Assembly: GCF_016920785.2 (NCBI RefSeq)
Contig: NW_024609835.1
Coordinates: forward strand, 170,062,995 to 170,126,994
Direction: 5' to 3'
Origin: Ixodes scapularis
Lineage: Eukaryota > Arthropoda > Arachnida > Ixodida > Ixodidae
Length of the DNA: 64,000 nucleotides
Positions 10,310 through 21,460 of this stretch are shown here, piece by piece; the stretch's first letter is position 1, and the number at the start of each line of letters is the position of its first letter. A model generated the notes under the pieces. It had not been told where the DNA came from. It made no database searches and saw nothing but the letters and a program-made list of their open reading frames with translations. The translations under genes and the position numbers were made by a program.

Positions 10310-12703
10310 CCTGCAACGTTGTCCAACAACCTAAACGTCGTCATCGACAGCCACGACGCATCAGCACTCATGGACACCGGAGCAGACCACTCAGTCTTGA
10401 GTGGGGGCTCTCCCGCCGCCTTCGAAGTCATGACGCCGTGGGATGGACCTCAAATACGAATCGCCGGAGGACACCTTATTACACCAGTCTGGAGATACAC
10501 TGCTCGCGTTGAGATCCACAGTGAGACGTGCCCTGTGAAGTTCGTCGTTCTACAATACTGTTCCAGAGACGTCATTCTCGGCATGGACTTTCTGTCTGAA
10601 TACGGCGCCGTCATCGACCTTGGTGAGAACAGATTGACGCTGTGGAAGCCTGTTCCACCTGGGCACCTTGACTCACCCTCAAACCCCAAACAGTGTCAGC
10701 CGCCGTCCGAGTCGCTGCCGACCACGTGAACCTGCCTTCACGATCAGGTGTTGTCATAACCGTCGTGACCGATGCAACTACCTGCGGTAAAGTTGTTCTG
10801 GAAGGCGACCTTCAATTGCTTCTAGCAAGAGGAATAGGCGTCGCAAGAGGAGTAGTTGAACTTCAGGATGGGCGCACCGTGATCCTCGTGACGAACTTCC
10901 GACAAGAAACGCAACACCTCATGAAAAGTGCCGCTGTGGGCCACGTTGAGGAACTTCGGAGCTCCGCCGAAATTGCCGTGATTGCTTAAGAATCATCTCC
11001 ACCTCAGCAAGTCACTACGCCGCAAGCGCAACTCGACATTGACTTCAAGCTTCCAGGCCCGAAACGACGGCAACTGAGTGACCTCCTTGCCAAATACAGC
11101 GACTGCTTGGCGACGTCGTCGAGGGTGCGCCAAACCGCCGTTGCGAAGCATCGCATTCTTACCGAGGACGACTTGCTTCCTGTGCACCGATCGCCGTACC
11201 GAGTCTCCCTAAAAGAAAGGAAGGCCATCCAAGAGCAAGTGCAAAAAATGCTGAACGACGACATAATCCAGCTCTTAAGCAGTCCGTGGGTCTCTCCAGT
11301 CGTGCTGGTTAAGAAGAAGGACGGAACGTTTAGGTATTGCGTGTGCTACCGGCAACAGAAAGCGGTAACGAAGAAGGACGTCTATCCACTCCGCCGCACC
11401 AATGACTCGTTAGACCGGCTGCGCTACTCTCAATATGTTTCATCGATGGGCCTGAAGAGCAGCTACTTGACAGACCGAAGTCAACGAACGGAACCGAGAG
11501 AAGACAGCTTTCGTCACGCCGGATGGACTGTACGAGTTTAATGTGACGCCCTTCGGTCTATGCACGGCGCCAGCAACTTTCCAGCGTGTCATGGACACTG
11601 TACTGGCAGGACTGAAGTGGCAGAGCTGTCTCGTCTACCTTGGCGACGTCGTAGTGTTTTCACTTTTCAAGTGACTTCAACAAGTAGTTTCGACGACTCC
11701 GAGCTGTTCTCCAAGCCATAAAGACCGCCGGACTCACCCTCAAGCCGTCAAAGTGCAGGTTCGCCTATGACGAACTGAAATTCCTAGGTTACGTGGTCAG
11801 TAATGAAGGCGTCCGCCCAGACCCCGAGATGACTCGCGCCGTCGCGGCATTCCCAGCACCCAAAGACAAAAAGGCTGTGCGAAGATTCCTTGGACTTTCT
11901 GCCTACTATCGACGATTCGTTCGGGATTTCGCAAGGATTTCCGCACCCCTCACTAAACTCATGAAGGACGCCGAGAAGTTCGAATGGGTCGAGGATCAGC
12001 AGCACGGCATTCGACGAGCTCAAGAAACGACTCCGGACTCCTCCTGTTCTTGGACACTTCAATCAAGATGCGGAAACCGAGATTCATACGGACGCAAGTA
12101 ACCAAGAACTTGCCACGGTACTGGTTCAAGTGCAAGAAGGCACTGAGCGAGTCATCGCTTACGCAAGTCGAACACTACCCAAAGCGGAGAGAAATTACCC
12201 CACAACTGAAAAGGAATGTCTTTCGGTCGTCTGAGCAATCACGAAGTTTCACCCGTACTTATACGGGAGCCCTTTCCGCGTTGTCACGGACCACCGCTCG
12301 CTCTGCTGGCTTGCGAACCTAAAAGACCCGTCAAAACGTCTCGCTCGATGGAGTCTCCGACTGCAGGAGCTCAACATGACTGTGGCCTACAAGTCAGGCC
12401 GCAAGCACATCGACGCCGATTACCTGTCCAGAGTATCTGTCGAGACATCTCCAGGTAGCAGCGACGGTAATGACGACGAGTACTTCCTAGGCGCAGTGAA
12501 CACTGACGACATGGCGCGACGTCAAAGAGACGATTCTGAGTTGCGCGCGCTAATCGAGCACCTCGAAGGACGAGGGGGTACTATGCCCCGTGTCTTATCG
12601 AGAGCCCTGCCGACCTTCGCCATTTGACAAGGTGTACTTTACAGGGATAACTTTGGAGACAACAGCTCGCCATGGCTGCTGGTAATGCCAGCCGACCTTA
12701 AAG
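10310..12703 (+). pseudogene. gypsy-1 pol, first part: protease, RT, RNase H (broken)
   Basis: Protease with its DTGA active site is at 10310-10729, reverse transcriptase follows from about 11110, and RNase H and connection sequences run to 12627. Similarity to gypsy-2 pol is collinear, but several frameshifts and stops split it. The RT catalytic box reads YLGD where gypsy-2 has YLDD (about 11636-11650), removing an essential aspartate. Upstream, sequence equivalent to 39181-40573 of gypsy-2, nearly all of gag, is missing. The frame ends at 12703 where the hAT insertion begins and resumes at 28079. It cannot encode an active polyprotein. Confidence 0.85.
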
Positions 12704-13189
12704 CAGGGACTCAAACTGAAAAGTATAACGTTTCGGTTACGGTTATGGTTACCGCTTCCTGTTGATAATGGCTTCGTTTCAGTTTTTTAGGGTTTTCATT
12801 TTTACGGTTTCGGTTACCGGTTACACGTTCCTAAAAACCGGATTATTTCGGTTTTCCCAATAATTTGTTTAATTGAAATGCTATACAGCTGTCTTATAAT
12901 CAACGGTTTAAAATAGTCCCAGATATTTAATAACATGAAATTCAAAAAAACTTAGAAACTTCTTAATACTTTTAATTGGTCAGAAGTATCACGCGTTTCT
13001 AGCTCCAATGCTTGTTCATTACATCTACTTACATTACATGGTTTTACATTGTTTATGTAGGAGCTGGATTGAGAGCAACCAGTACAGACAGCGGTAGGAT
13101 TCGAACTGCTTTTTATGTGCCCGCGACGCGCGAGCCCCGCCTCTTCATTTTCTTTTGTAGACCGCCTTGTGCGACCCTCGCGGTCAGCA

Positions 13190-14530
13190 CACTTCAGCAC
13201 GGTCAGCACACTGGTGGCGAGCAGGTCCGTTAGAGGTTTTAGTAACTCAGCACACTTCGGCAGGAACCGACGATGAAAGTTTACTAGGCCCAAGAATTCA
13301 CGCAACTTTTTTAAAGATGTTGGTTGAGGAAAGTCACGAATGGCGGTGACTTTGGTTTCTAAAGGCTTGATGCCTTGTGGGGTGACGAGGTGGCCCAAGA
13401 ATTCGATGTTCGCTACGCCGAAAAGACATTTGTTGGGGTTGATGACCAAACCGTAGTCGTCAAGCCGGGTGAAAAGGGCGCTCAGATGTTCCTCATGTTC
13501 TGTCTTTGATGCGCTGGTGACCAAAATATCGTCTAGGTAAGCGAATACGAAATCTAGGCCGCGCGTCACCTCGTTGATGGTGCATTGAAAAGTCTGGGCG
13601 GCATTCCGCAAGCCAAATGGCATTCTCACATATTCAAAGAGGCCAAAAGGTGTAACGATGGCAGTCTTGGGGATGTCAGCAGGCTCCACCGGAATCTGGT
13701 GGTATGCCTTCACCAAGTCGATCTTGGAGAAGATCTGGCATCCAGCAAGATTCCCGGTGAAGTCTTGTATGTGAGGCAGTGGGTATCTGTCAGGTTGAGT
13801 ATTGGCGTTCAAGGCGCGATAATCACCACATGGTCTCCAGTCGCCTGCATCTTTCTTGGCGATCATGTGAAGAGGTGATGCCCAGTTACTCGACGATGGA
13901 CGAACGATTCCAAGTTCGAGCATGTGCTCGAACTCGCGACGAGCGATGGCCAGGCGTTCTCCAGACAGTCGACGAGGACGAGCAAAAGCGTGAGGGCCAG
14001 AGGTAGCGATGTGGTGAGTGATGGTGTGTTTCACCGGCGACTCTCTTGTGTGCGGTCTCGTGATGTTTGGGAAATTGGCAAGAATTTTCTCGTAGTCTGA
14101 CGACGGCGAAAACGCGCGAATGGCTGTCGTCGTGGTGGTTGAAAGCACGCCATTCACAGAGAGGTGTGTGGTCAAGTCAACGATGCGCCGTGAATGAATT
14201 TCTACGGCAAGGTTGTAAAAGCTGAGAAAGTCAGCGCCCAGGATAGCTTGTTTGATATCGGCGACAATGAATAGCCACCGAAATGTGCGGCGCAATCCGA
14301 TGTTGAGTGTGACGGACCGCTGACCGTAGGTGGCAATAGGTGAGTTGTTGATCGCCTGGAGTGGGGAGGTCTTTTGCTTGCGTTGTCGGTCCAAAGAAGA
14401 GGCCGGTAGTACGCTGACCTCGGCTCCAGTGTCGATAAGGAAGCGATGGCCAGTTACCCTGTCTACGACGTAAAAGAGGCGGCTTTCCTGTTTACCGGTG
14501 CCGCTTGCCGCCGCCAGTGCCCGGTCATCT
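13190..14530 (-). pseudogene. gypsy-3 protease-RT polyprotein fragment
   Basis: One continuous minus-strand frame. The aspartic protease has DTGAEVS at about 14410-14432. The RT has the usual block order: SPLHMIAKK, the DLVKAYHQIP palm block, a MPFGLRNA block, and the catalytic YLDD at about 13535. The active-site residues of both enzymes are intact. It lacks the RNase H and integrase that would follow. The open frame continues through the left LTR into flanking DNA and stops at 12952, so any product would end in about 80 unrelated residues. A real start is not defined; in such elements pol is made as a Gag fusion by frameshift or processing. Confidence 0.8.
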
Positions 14531-14748
14531 AGTTTCCCGCCCTAGAGCAAGGTGGGGTGCAGTTGCGGGCAGCGTTTCCGAAGGTACGATGGTACCAGCA
14601 CACACCCGATGTAGTGTCGTCCTCACCTGTGTTGGAGGAGGTGCGCTCCAGGGAACGGGAGCGAGAGCCCGAGCGTCGACGGGAGCGGAACCGTGGTTAG
14701 CGATGGCGCGTCAAAGGTGCAAGGGTAGCAAGTTGACGGCTTAGAGCA

Positions 14749-15360
14749 TCAATGCGGTCTTCGATACGAGAAAATCTTGAGTCTTCCGTTGGACAGAGGA
14801 GTAACGGTGCTGATGCCACGGGACCTCGAATAGTCTGCGACTCGGTCAGCAAGCTCGGCAAGCTTGTCTAGTGATATGTCTTCCGCGGCCACTAGCACCA
14901 GAACCATGTTCTGCGGAAGACGTTGGAGAAGCAACTCACGCAGGAGATGGTTGTTGGGGTCCTGGTTTTGGTCTCCCAGCAGCTGGCGCATTCGGTGGAG
15001 GAGTTGCGATGGGCGTCTGTCACCACGTTCCTCTGTGGTGAGAAGTTGTTGCAGTCTGCTGCGCTCCGATTCGGACTTCCGGTCAAGGATGGCTGCCTTC
15101 AAATGATCGAAGGGGTTGAACGGATCCGGTGTGGAGAGAATGTCGGCCAGTTCCTCGGCTACTTCGGCTGGCAAGGAGGAGACGGTGTGAAGGTATCTCG
15201 TCTCTTGGCTGGTGATGTGCCGGAGACGGAACTGTGCCTCTACTTGCATGAGCCATACTCGGGGATTTTTGGACCAAAAAGGCGGAAGCCGAATGTTCTG
15301 GATCGTTGCCGTGAGGAGGGCGTCGCTGTGAGGAACGTTTGATGGGCCGGCGTGAGCCAT
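14749..15360 (-). CDS. gypsy-3 Gag-like capsid protein
   Basis: The frame starts at the ATG at 15360 and gives about 203 residues. The N-terminal region has a PPFW...VEAQF capsid block typical of CsRn1/Mag-type Gag, followed by a helical core with the HLLRELLLQRLP stretch. These proteins assemble the cytoplasmic particle that packages element RNA. The CCHC-like knuckle expected at the C-terminus lies just downstream in another frame (about 14560-14630, CWYH...C...C), so a frameshift or stop at 14749 separates it from the capsid. The frame also extends 5' without ATG into the primer-site region. Confidence 0.7.
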   Translation of the reverse strand: MAHAGPSNVPHSDALLTATIQNIRLPPFWSKNPRVWLMQVEAQFRLRHITSQETRYLHTVSSLPAEVAEELADILSTPDPFNPFDHLKAAILDRKSESERSRLQQLLTTEERGDRRPSQLLHRMRQLLGDQNQDPNNHLLRELLLQRLPQNMVLVLVAAEDISLDKLAELADRVADYSRSRGISTVTPLSNGRLKIFSYRRPH

Positions 15361-15559
15361 GGGAACAGCAGCAGGGTTGAAGGCGTGAGTCCGATACCGG
15401 ATCACCAAATCTGTAGGAGCTGGATTGAGAGCAACCAGTACAGACAGCGGTAGGATTCGAACTGCTTTTTATGTGCCCGCGACGCGCGAGCCCCGCCTCT
15501 TCTTCATTTTCTTTTGTAGAGCGCCTTGTGCTGACCGTGAGGGTCGCTATATTTACATT

Positions 15560-16050
15560 TCACATCATCGCATCCTATATAATAAAAATGAAAATAAAAT
15601 TCCTACTTTGTTGTTCGGCAGCGTTTGTAAAAAAAACCTAAGAAAGTTTCCACTGTGTGCTGGAAAAAACATTCGCACCTTCTCGTCGCTATAGTTAATT
15701 TCAACCTAACACATGCAGACGAGTCTTCGCCCACTCTAAAGGAAGGACCAGAACATAGTCTTCTTCTAGTAAAATACTGGTAAGTGAAATGAAGTAATAA
15801 AATTGAGAGATGGTTTCGTTGTTGAAAGTAAACATAAATTGTGAGCTGGGCTAGTTGGTGAAAGTCACAGATAATGTAAACACAATAGCACAAAACAAGG
15901 AAGACTAAGGAGTGGAACGAAGAACATAGAAAGCTGTAAAAATATGTGATATGATGTTCGCTCCTTTCCCTAGCCTTCGTTGTTGTGCCATGTTATACCT
16001 ACGTCATGTTTGCCATTTTCAAGCAATTGCCTATGGTTATCAAAGCGCAC
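15560..16050. other. No gene seen
   Basis: AT-rich sequence inside the hAT-bounded block between gypsy-3 and the inverted repeats. Only short frames are present and no repeat structure was recognised. Confidence 0.5.
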
Positions 16051-16053
16051 GTC

Positions 16054-16087
16054 TCTCGCTGGCCGATCCTATGATCGGCCAGCGAGG
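16054..16087. repeat. 13-bp hairpin
   Basis: CTCGCTGGCCGAT pairs with ATCGGCCAGCGAG around a short CCTATG centre. It lies at the outer edge of the larger inverted repeat that follows and may be its terminus. Confidence 0.75.
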
Positions 16088-16805
16088 GCGTATGGGCAGA
16101 TGCCTCTGGAGTCCGTTTTGGAGTACTTGTAGGGGACTGTGCGCAGGCAATCATAGCCCATCTGCCGATGCCAATATACCACTGGGAAGGACTCGCCATG
16201 ATCTGGTGCGCGTGCATCAGCGAGAAAAAGACTCTTCTACACACGGAAAACACGGCTTCGGGTCTAGCGCTGCACCGCGGCCGTGGACGAGCTTTGCTTT
16301 GGGATATTGCCAGTGCCGTCTCTCTTCTTTCTCTTAATGAAGATATGTCAATAAAATGGGTACCGTCGGTCATGAGTCCCACCGACCTGCCGCTGCGCGC
16401 TTGACACTCGATGTCGAGCCGACGGGCCATCGAGTCCTCACGCTCTCGGGGCGAGACATACTTTCTTTCTCGTGCTGAGGGCGGCGGAAGGATCAAGCGA
16501 ACATCCGAAGGGTTTCCAGAGGTTTCAATAAATGTCAATAAATAAATAAATGAACAAAAATGGCACTGGCGATAGCCCCCATGCAAACCTCGTCCACGGC
16601 CGCGGCGCAGCGCGAGAGCCGAAGTTCTGTTCTCCGTGTGTAGAAGAGTCATTTTCTCGGCAATACACGCGCATCACAACACGGCGAGTCCTTCCCGGAG
16701 GTATATTGGCCTCGGCAGAGGGGCCACGATTGCCTGCGCACAGTACCAAACATCTACGCCGTAACCGACTCTGGAGGCATCTGCCCATGCGCTGTTGGGT
16801 AACGG
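16077..16805. repeat. Inverted pair of ~255-bp segments
   Basis: The segment at about 16090-16345 is repeated in reverse at about 16547-16800, with shared blocks such as GGCAGATGCCTC, CTGTGCGCAGGCAATC, GGAAGGACTCGCC and CGCGGCCGTGGACGAG. Identity is roughly 80-85% by eye. The ~200-bp spacer contains short AATAAATAAATA runs near 16530-16555. It is probably two oppositely oriented copies of one dispersed repeat, or a fold-back element. Confidence 0.7.
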
Positions 16806-16869
16806 GGGGAAGGGGGAGAGGGTTGGCAGTGCGGCAAAGTTGGCAAACACGCAGAAGAAAGGGAAGCCA

Positions 16870-18960
16870 GTTGAGTGAAAGGGGAATTTAGTTTGAAACT
16901 TTATCAAACAGCGGACGAAGAGGAAAAAAACAAAAGCACAGAGCAATAGAGAGAAAAGTAAAATACCAAGTAGCCCGCCGGCCCCTGGAGCGCCTTGATG
17001 GGAAGCGGACGCTCCAGCGAGCGAGGAATAGCTCGGAGCCATTCTGGCGTCTGCGAAATGGTGTCCTCGGCTGTGTCGAACCTGAACACAAGAAAATTCA
17101 TGCGTCGCGTGGGCTCTGCTCGTGTCGCTTAGGCTTAAGCGAAACCCCCACCGCAACAAGTCCTCTGCGAGGAGGAGCACCGTAGACATCAACTTGTCTG
17201 GGTCGGGATGGGCGCACAAGAAGTTTTCTATGGGAGACCAAGCCCAGGGTCCACGGGCGCGCATTTCCCTGGAAATGGCTGTTGCCAAGAGCTGCATGTG
17301 AAACGGCACCGGGCGTATTTCGAAGGGCATACGCCAAAAACGGCGGTAACGGCGGCCTAGTCTAAATGTGGTCAGGTGAGGAGGGATGAAGCGTGATATG
17401 GTAAAAGGCCTCGGCAAGCTCCAGCTTCACCATAAACGCTTGCAGCGGAAAGGGGGTTTACTTTGATGGCCTGGGGTAGCGGAGTAAGGCGGAACTGAGG
17501 TGCCTGGAGCTAAGGAGTAAGTGCGGCGCACTCTAAAACAAAGCGAGACTCGGTGGCTGACTTGGATACGAGAAAGACAGGGTTGAGGCACGGACCCCGT
17601 GAGGAGCGTTCGATGATGCCGCCAACATGTTGGTCACGGCGGCATCAATCGTGGGGACCTGGTCAGGGAGAGGGTGTCCGGCCGTGAAGCAAGAAGCCTT
17701 TGTGTAACGAATGGAAAGTGCGCCGAAGTCGGGTTGTCCATGAAAACTACATGTCTCACTAAACACTGCCCAGTCGACTTGAGGTGCCAGTTGGGTGGAT
17801 TGGCGGCGGAGGTCCGTCGCTTTCGGCTTGTAGGCAGTGCTACTCAGGTCTGACTCGGAGTCTTCGACATCGCTTTGTTTGTCTGTAGTGTGTTCCTTTG
17901 TGTTGGTGTGGCTTTCCTCCTCGCCATCGTAGGTGTCGAAGGAGTCGTCATCGGCGTGGGGCTCGATGACGCTGTCGGTCCTGCTGAGCCACTCCAGGAT
18001 TCGCTCGGCGGTGGTGGCCGTCGAGTCCGGATCCATTGTGTCGTCGGCAAGGTCGGACGAGACGCAAGCGTCGCTAAATACATGGGCGAGGAGGTCCTCG
18101 ACCGGGAAAACATCCAGAGCGTCGAAGAGACGACCATGCCGTCGATTACGGCACTGGTGGGCCTCGAAGACCGAGGGTAGCTGCCGGACTCACTTATGAT
18201 TAGGAGCCCTCTCGGACTTGGTGCCTGGGCGGTGGCTGGTGCTCGCGGAAGCGCGAGACATGCGGCGTCCGCGTCGAGGCTGGTTGGGTAGCTGGTCGGG
18301 GAGCTCTCTGAAAACCTCGGACTCGAGCCTGGACGTCTGGTAAAAAATAGCCATTCTCCAGTTCTCTCTCGCGACGATGAGGAAGTGTTCCAGTCAATCA
18401 AAAATGAGGTGCTGGTGTTCGGGGAGCATGGAATCCCAGTAGATCCGATACGGGTGGAGATGCCGGATCTCGTGGACATCTGTCGTTGAGAAACTTCTTG
18501 TGTTCTGGGCGAGGTCGCTCAGAATGTCTTAGGCCTGACGGACCCTGGCTCCGAAAATGGGCGGTGGGGGCTCTGCCGGAAGTAGTCGGCTCGCGTTGGT
18601 GGCTCTGGTAAAAATGATTCCCGTAGAAGCCAATCCTTTGGCGGAAGCAGGGGGAGGACTCCGGCGATGTTGGAAGCGATCTCTTGGCGCGTCTGTGGAT
18701 GTTCGAGCTTATCGTGCTGACGTTCAAATAACTTGCGTTCAGAGTTCTGCGACAGGGACGGCTGAGGCTGCTGGCAGTGCGGGGCGAGGCCGGCCAGGGC
18801 ATCGACGATTGGAAGCAGGGCAGCTCCCAAGGTTGAGGCGAAGGATGCATAAATGGCGTCCCCTGCCTGTTGGACGTGGGCGGCTCTGTCATCGGAGACC
18901 AGGTGCTTTGGCGCATTCGGCGACGAGGCATCCTTCTCCTTGGCTTTTTCTCTTGTCATG
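16870..18960 (-). pseudogene. Degenerate retroelement with unusual reverse transcriptase
   Basis: Fragments in several frames read right to left. First comes a Gag-like region (18960 to about 18400), then a Ser/Asp/Glu-rich linker (18036-17800). RT blocks follow: a VFLVSK strand, an AFYHI-LHPSS palm block near 17420-17450, a MPF-I-P--FHMQLL block near 17290-17330, and a position equivalent to the catalytic YxDD box that reads PIENF (near 17220-17240). A thumb-like tail follows to about 16970. At least three frameshifts and stops plus the altered catalytic box show it is dead. The palm block and spacing are unlike the gypsy elements here and look closer to DIRS-like or pararetrovirus-type enzymes. 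Assignment to a clade is inference only. Confidence 0.55.
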
Positions 18961-19359
18961 CTGAGTAGCGTGGCAGTGCCGGCGGCTGCCACTCGGTTCG
19001 AAAAAGGGTTTCGGCACGAAGAAAAAAAGAAAATAACTCGGAAACCCTTTGGACGTTTTCTCGTTCCTTCCGCCGCTCTCCAGCCCAAGCATGCATACAC
19101 TCTAAGGAAAAGTGAGCACCCCCCCTCGTCATCGTGCGTTTTGACGGCTGTAACTACCCCACAGGCTTACTTAACTACCCACTGGGCTCGAGCGATTGAG
19201 AGTTAGCACCCTGTTGGCAGGTGACAAGCATGGGGTAGTCACGTTTTATAAACTCTTGAATTGAACATTCAAGTGGCATTCAGTCGTTCAATAGTAAAAG
19301 TCACTTCAAAAATCTCAAAAAGTACTTGACACTTGTTTTCTTTGTGCGTTGGTTATCAT

Positions 19360-19690
19360 TTATTCAAATTTGAACCGGTCAAAACAAGCGTGTGGCTCAG
19401 TTCGCCTAAACTGGCAGAAAACAAACAAGTACAGGCCACCTTGGTAGGCACCTGCTAAAACCCGAGGCAGATAAAAAGTATCGCTGTTGTCCTCTTTGGT
19501 TCCGTCGCGGGTTTTACCATGTACAGCAGTAAACACCTGGCAGCTCGCGTCGTGCTCGAGGAATTTAACCAAATCTCTAGAAAAGCATAGGAAGCTACGC
19601 ACAGGCGTGAGTTGACTTGAATGTTCGCCGGACGAGATACTCTCGTCGTTTTTTATTGTGCGGTTCAGTAAAGAGTGGTTCCGCCGAACT
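19360..19690 (-). CDS. Conserved open frame of repeat family AB (copy A)
   Basis: About 105 codons ending in FKFE-stop are shared with copy B at 35454-35783. Between the copies the DNA has a +1 and a -7 indel close together (net -6) and a separate 9-nt indel, all leaving the reading frame intact. Most residue differences are conservative. This is the pattern expected of a coding exon or the 3' part of an ORF. There is no recognisable domain. Upstream of about 19690 the copies diverge by a ~52-nt deletion in A that is not a multiple of three, so copy A may be broken there. Confidence 0.4.
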
Positions 19691-19907
19691 TGCGCGCCTG
19701 TCGTACCCAATTTTTTTGCTTTCAAGTGCAGTGAAGTATGAAGCATTGAACACCACGACTGAGGCCGAACAGGACGAACGTACACAGATATCTGGGATCA
19801 TGTCCGTGTATTTCACTATTTCTCTGTCTCGAGGTACATAATTCGCCTTTTTTGGTTCATTTGGCACATTTCATCGACCATACTCGATAAAAAAATGCTT
19901 CAAACAA

Positions 19908-20107
19908 GGCCGGTTCAGACACTAGCGTTTGACAGCGTTGCGTCGAGAACCGAAAGCCACTCACCGGCACGTCTGTGCTTCGTATCAAGCGTGGAATCCA
20001 ATTCAAGGAATCATCTTGGCACGCGATATAAGCAGCAGGGATGTCCTGATTTCTTGCTGCCGCAACGCAGTCAGACGCACGCAGTCAAAGACTACTGTCT
20101 CAACCAG
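19908..20107. mobile_element. 200-bp MITE inside repeat AB, copy A
   Basis: The ends GGCCGGTTCAGACA and (inverted) CTGTCTSAACCAGG form ~14-bp terminal inverted repeats. The same element occurs at 36299-36499 in copy B, so it was present before the two copies separated. A's right terminus carries a substitution. Confidence 0.55.
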
Positions 20108-21460
20108 GATTTAGATAATTTAGCATACGTATTTCGCGTTCGTTGCAGGTGAAGGCACGGGCCCGAAAGCAGCAATTCTGCACTGTCCTCTTGGCGCGAG
20201 CGCGAGCGCATAGAACGGATATTTAGCGAAAAGAAGAAAACTGAAATAACGCTTCGGGGGGGGACCGGCGGACGGGCTTCGCTAAAATCACCTGCGCGGG
20301 CTCAGTGTACTCAACGTGTACCCAACCGCCGCTAAAGTCAGTCTGGATATGTAAAAAGAGAAAAGAAAATGCATCAGTGTGTTCAGAAAGTTGTGATTGC
20401 AGAAATTGGTTTCGATAATTAATACAATTAATTAAACAGGCTTCTGTATACTTGAAGTGTAGGCAAGCGAGAAAACGAAACTGTTCAAAATGTGACGTGT
20501 AGCAACTATTCAAATTTATTTATAACCTGCAGTTCACTTTTGCCATGGACTACATTAGAGATACGAGCGGTTTCCTAAGGGCAGTAGAGGAAAAGAATAT
20601 ATACGGTTAAATCTTGCACAGTCTTTTCGTATTTATGTAAAATATGACAGTGGTCACCATCCTAATCGGTCACATAAAATACAGCAGTATATAAGCTGGT
20701 GGTGTCGACTATACGTGTATACAGGAATGTAGAGTGTCAATATTTGATGTTGTATCTTGTGCTGTTTCTGAATGCGTTGATGTATAAAACGCTGTGATGT
20801 CTGTATGTCGCGTGTGAGTGAAGTGTGGCGTGGGATATCTACATACGACATTGTCTGGCGAGGCGCTCAGAGCAACAATTGCTGGTTTCTTTTTTTCTTT
20901 AGTTTGAGCGCTGTCCGTTAGGTGGCGCGTGTCGCCGCCCAATTCAAGGAGTGGCGCGTTTATGTGTCTACTTATTTGAATGAAAAACATGGAGGCGTTC
21001 CATGGCTCCACGTAGCAGCCACAGAGGGTTCGGTCTGGTTCGGTTCTCGGCCTCTCGTCCAAATGGGATCAGTCCCATAGCCAGTTGAATGGGTGTTCCG
21101 TGCGGTGAATAGCGCCAAGTGCGTGCACAGACGCGGTGAGGATTACCAGGGACTTGAAAGTGGATAACGAATGCTAACAGGTGAGCGGGAGCGTTGAACG
21201 ATCGGAACCGACGCCGCTTAAATCGGTGATGCTTCGCCTCGCCGCTGTCAACCGAAAACGCCGGATCACTTGCGGCAAGCACAGCAAGCAGATGCTTTGT
21301 TCAATCAAGACTTCATTCCATTTGTGGCTATTTTGTTTCCTTCTTTAAATGTTTTCTGGCCGCGAAGTAAATGCAGCCGGCCTCGCAAAAGCAATCGCGG
21401 ACAAACCCCCTCGAATGCGCCCCCCCCCCCCCCCCTTTCACATCGTCGCCCCTACTCGTA

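Larger units (their letters stand above)
13056..15560 (-). mobile_element. gypsy-3: internally deleted Ty3/gypsy element
   Basis: Two ~140-bp LTR copies start at 13056 and 15412 on the plus strand (TGTAGGAGCTGGATTGAGAG). The element reads right to left: LTR, gag (15360 to 14749), CCHC remnant, protease, RT, LTR. RNase H and integrase are absent, because RT runs straight into the left LTR. The presumed primer site after the 5' LTR reads TGGTGATCCGG, resembling tRNA-Trp-type sites of CsRn1-like elements. Each LTR, read in sense, carries CACATAAAAAGC as a TATA-like box and GTTCGAATCC as a box-B-like motif. Small direct repeats of CAGCACACTT near 13187-13215 may mark the deletion junction. Confidence 0.8.

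Noticed and set aside
15999..16652. 217-codon minus-strand frame
   Set aside because: It runs across the inverted repeat and its spacer, so it is best explained as a repeat shadow.
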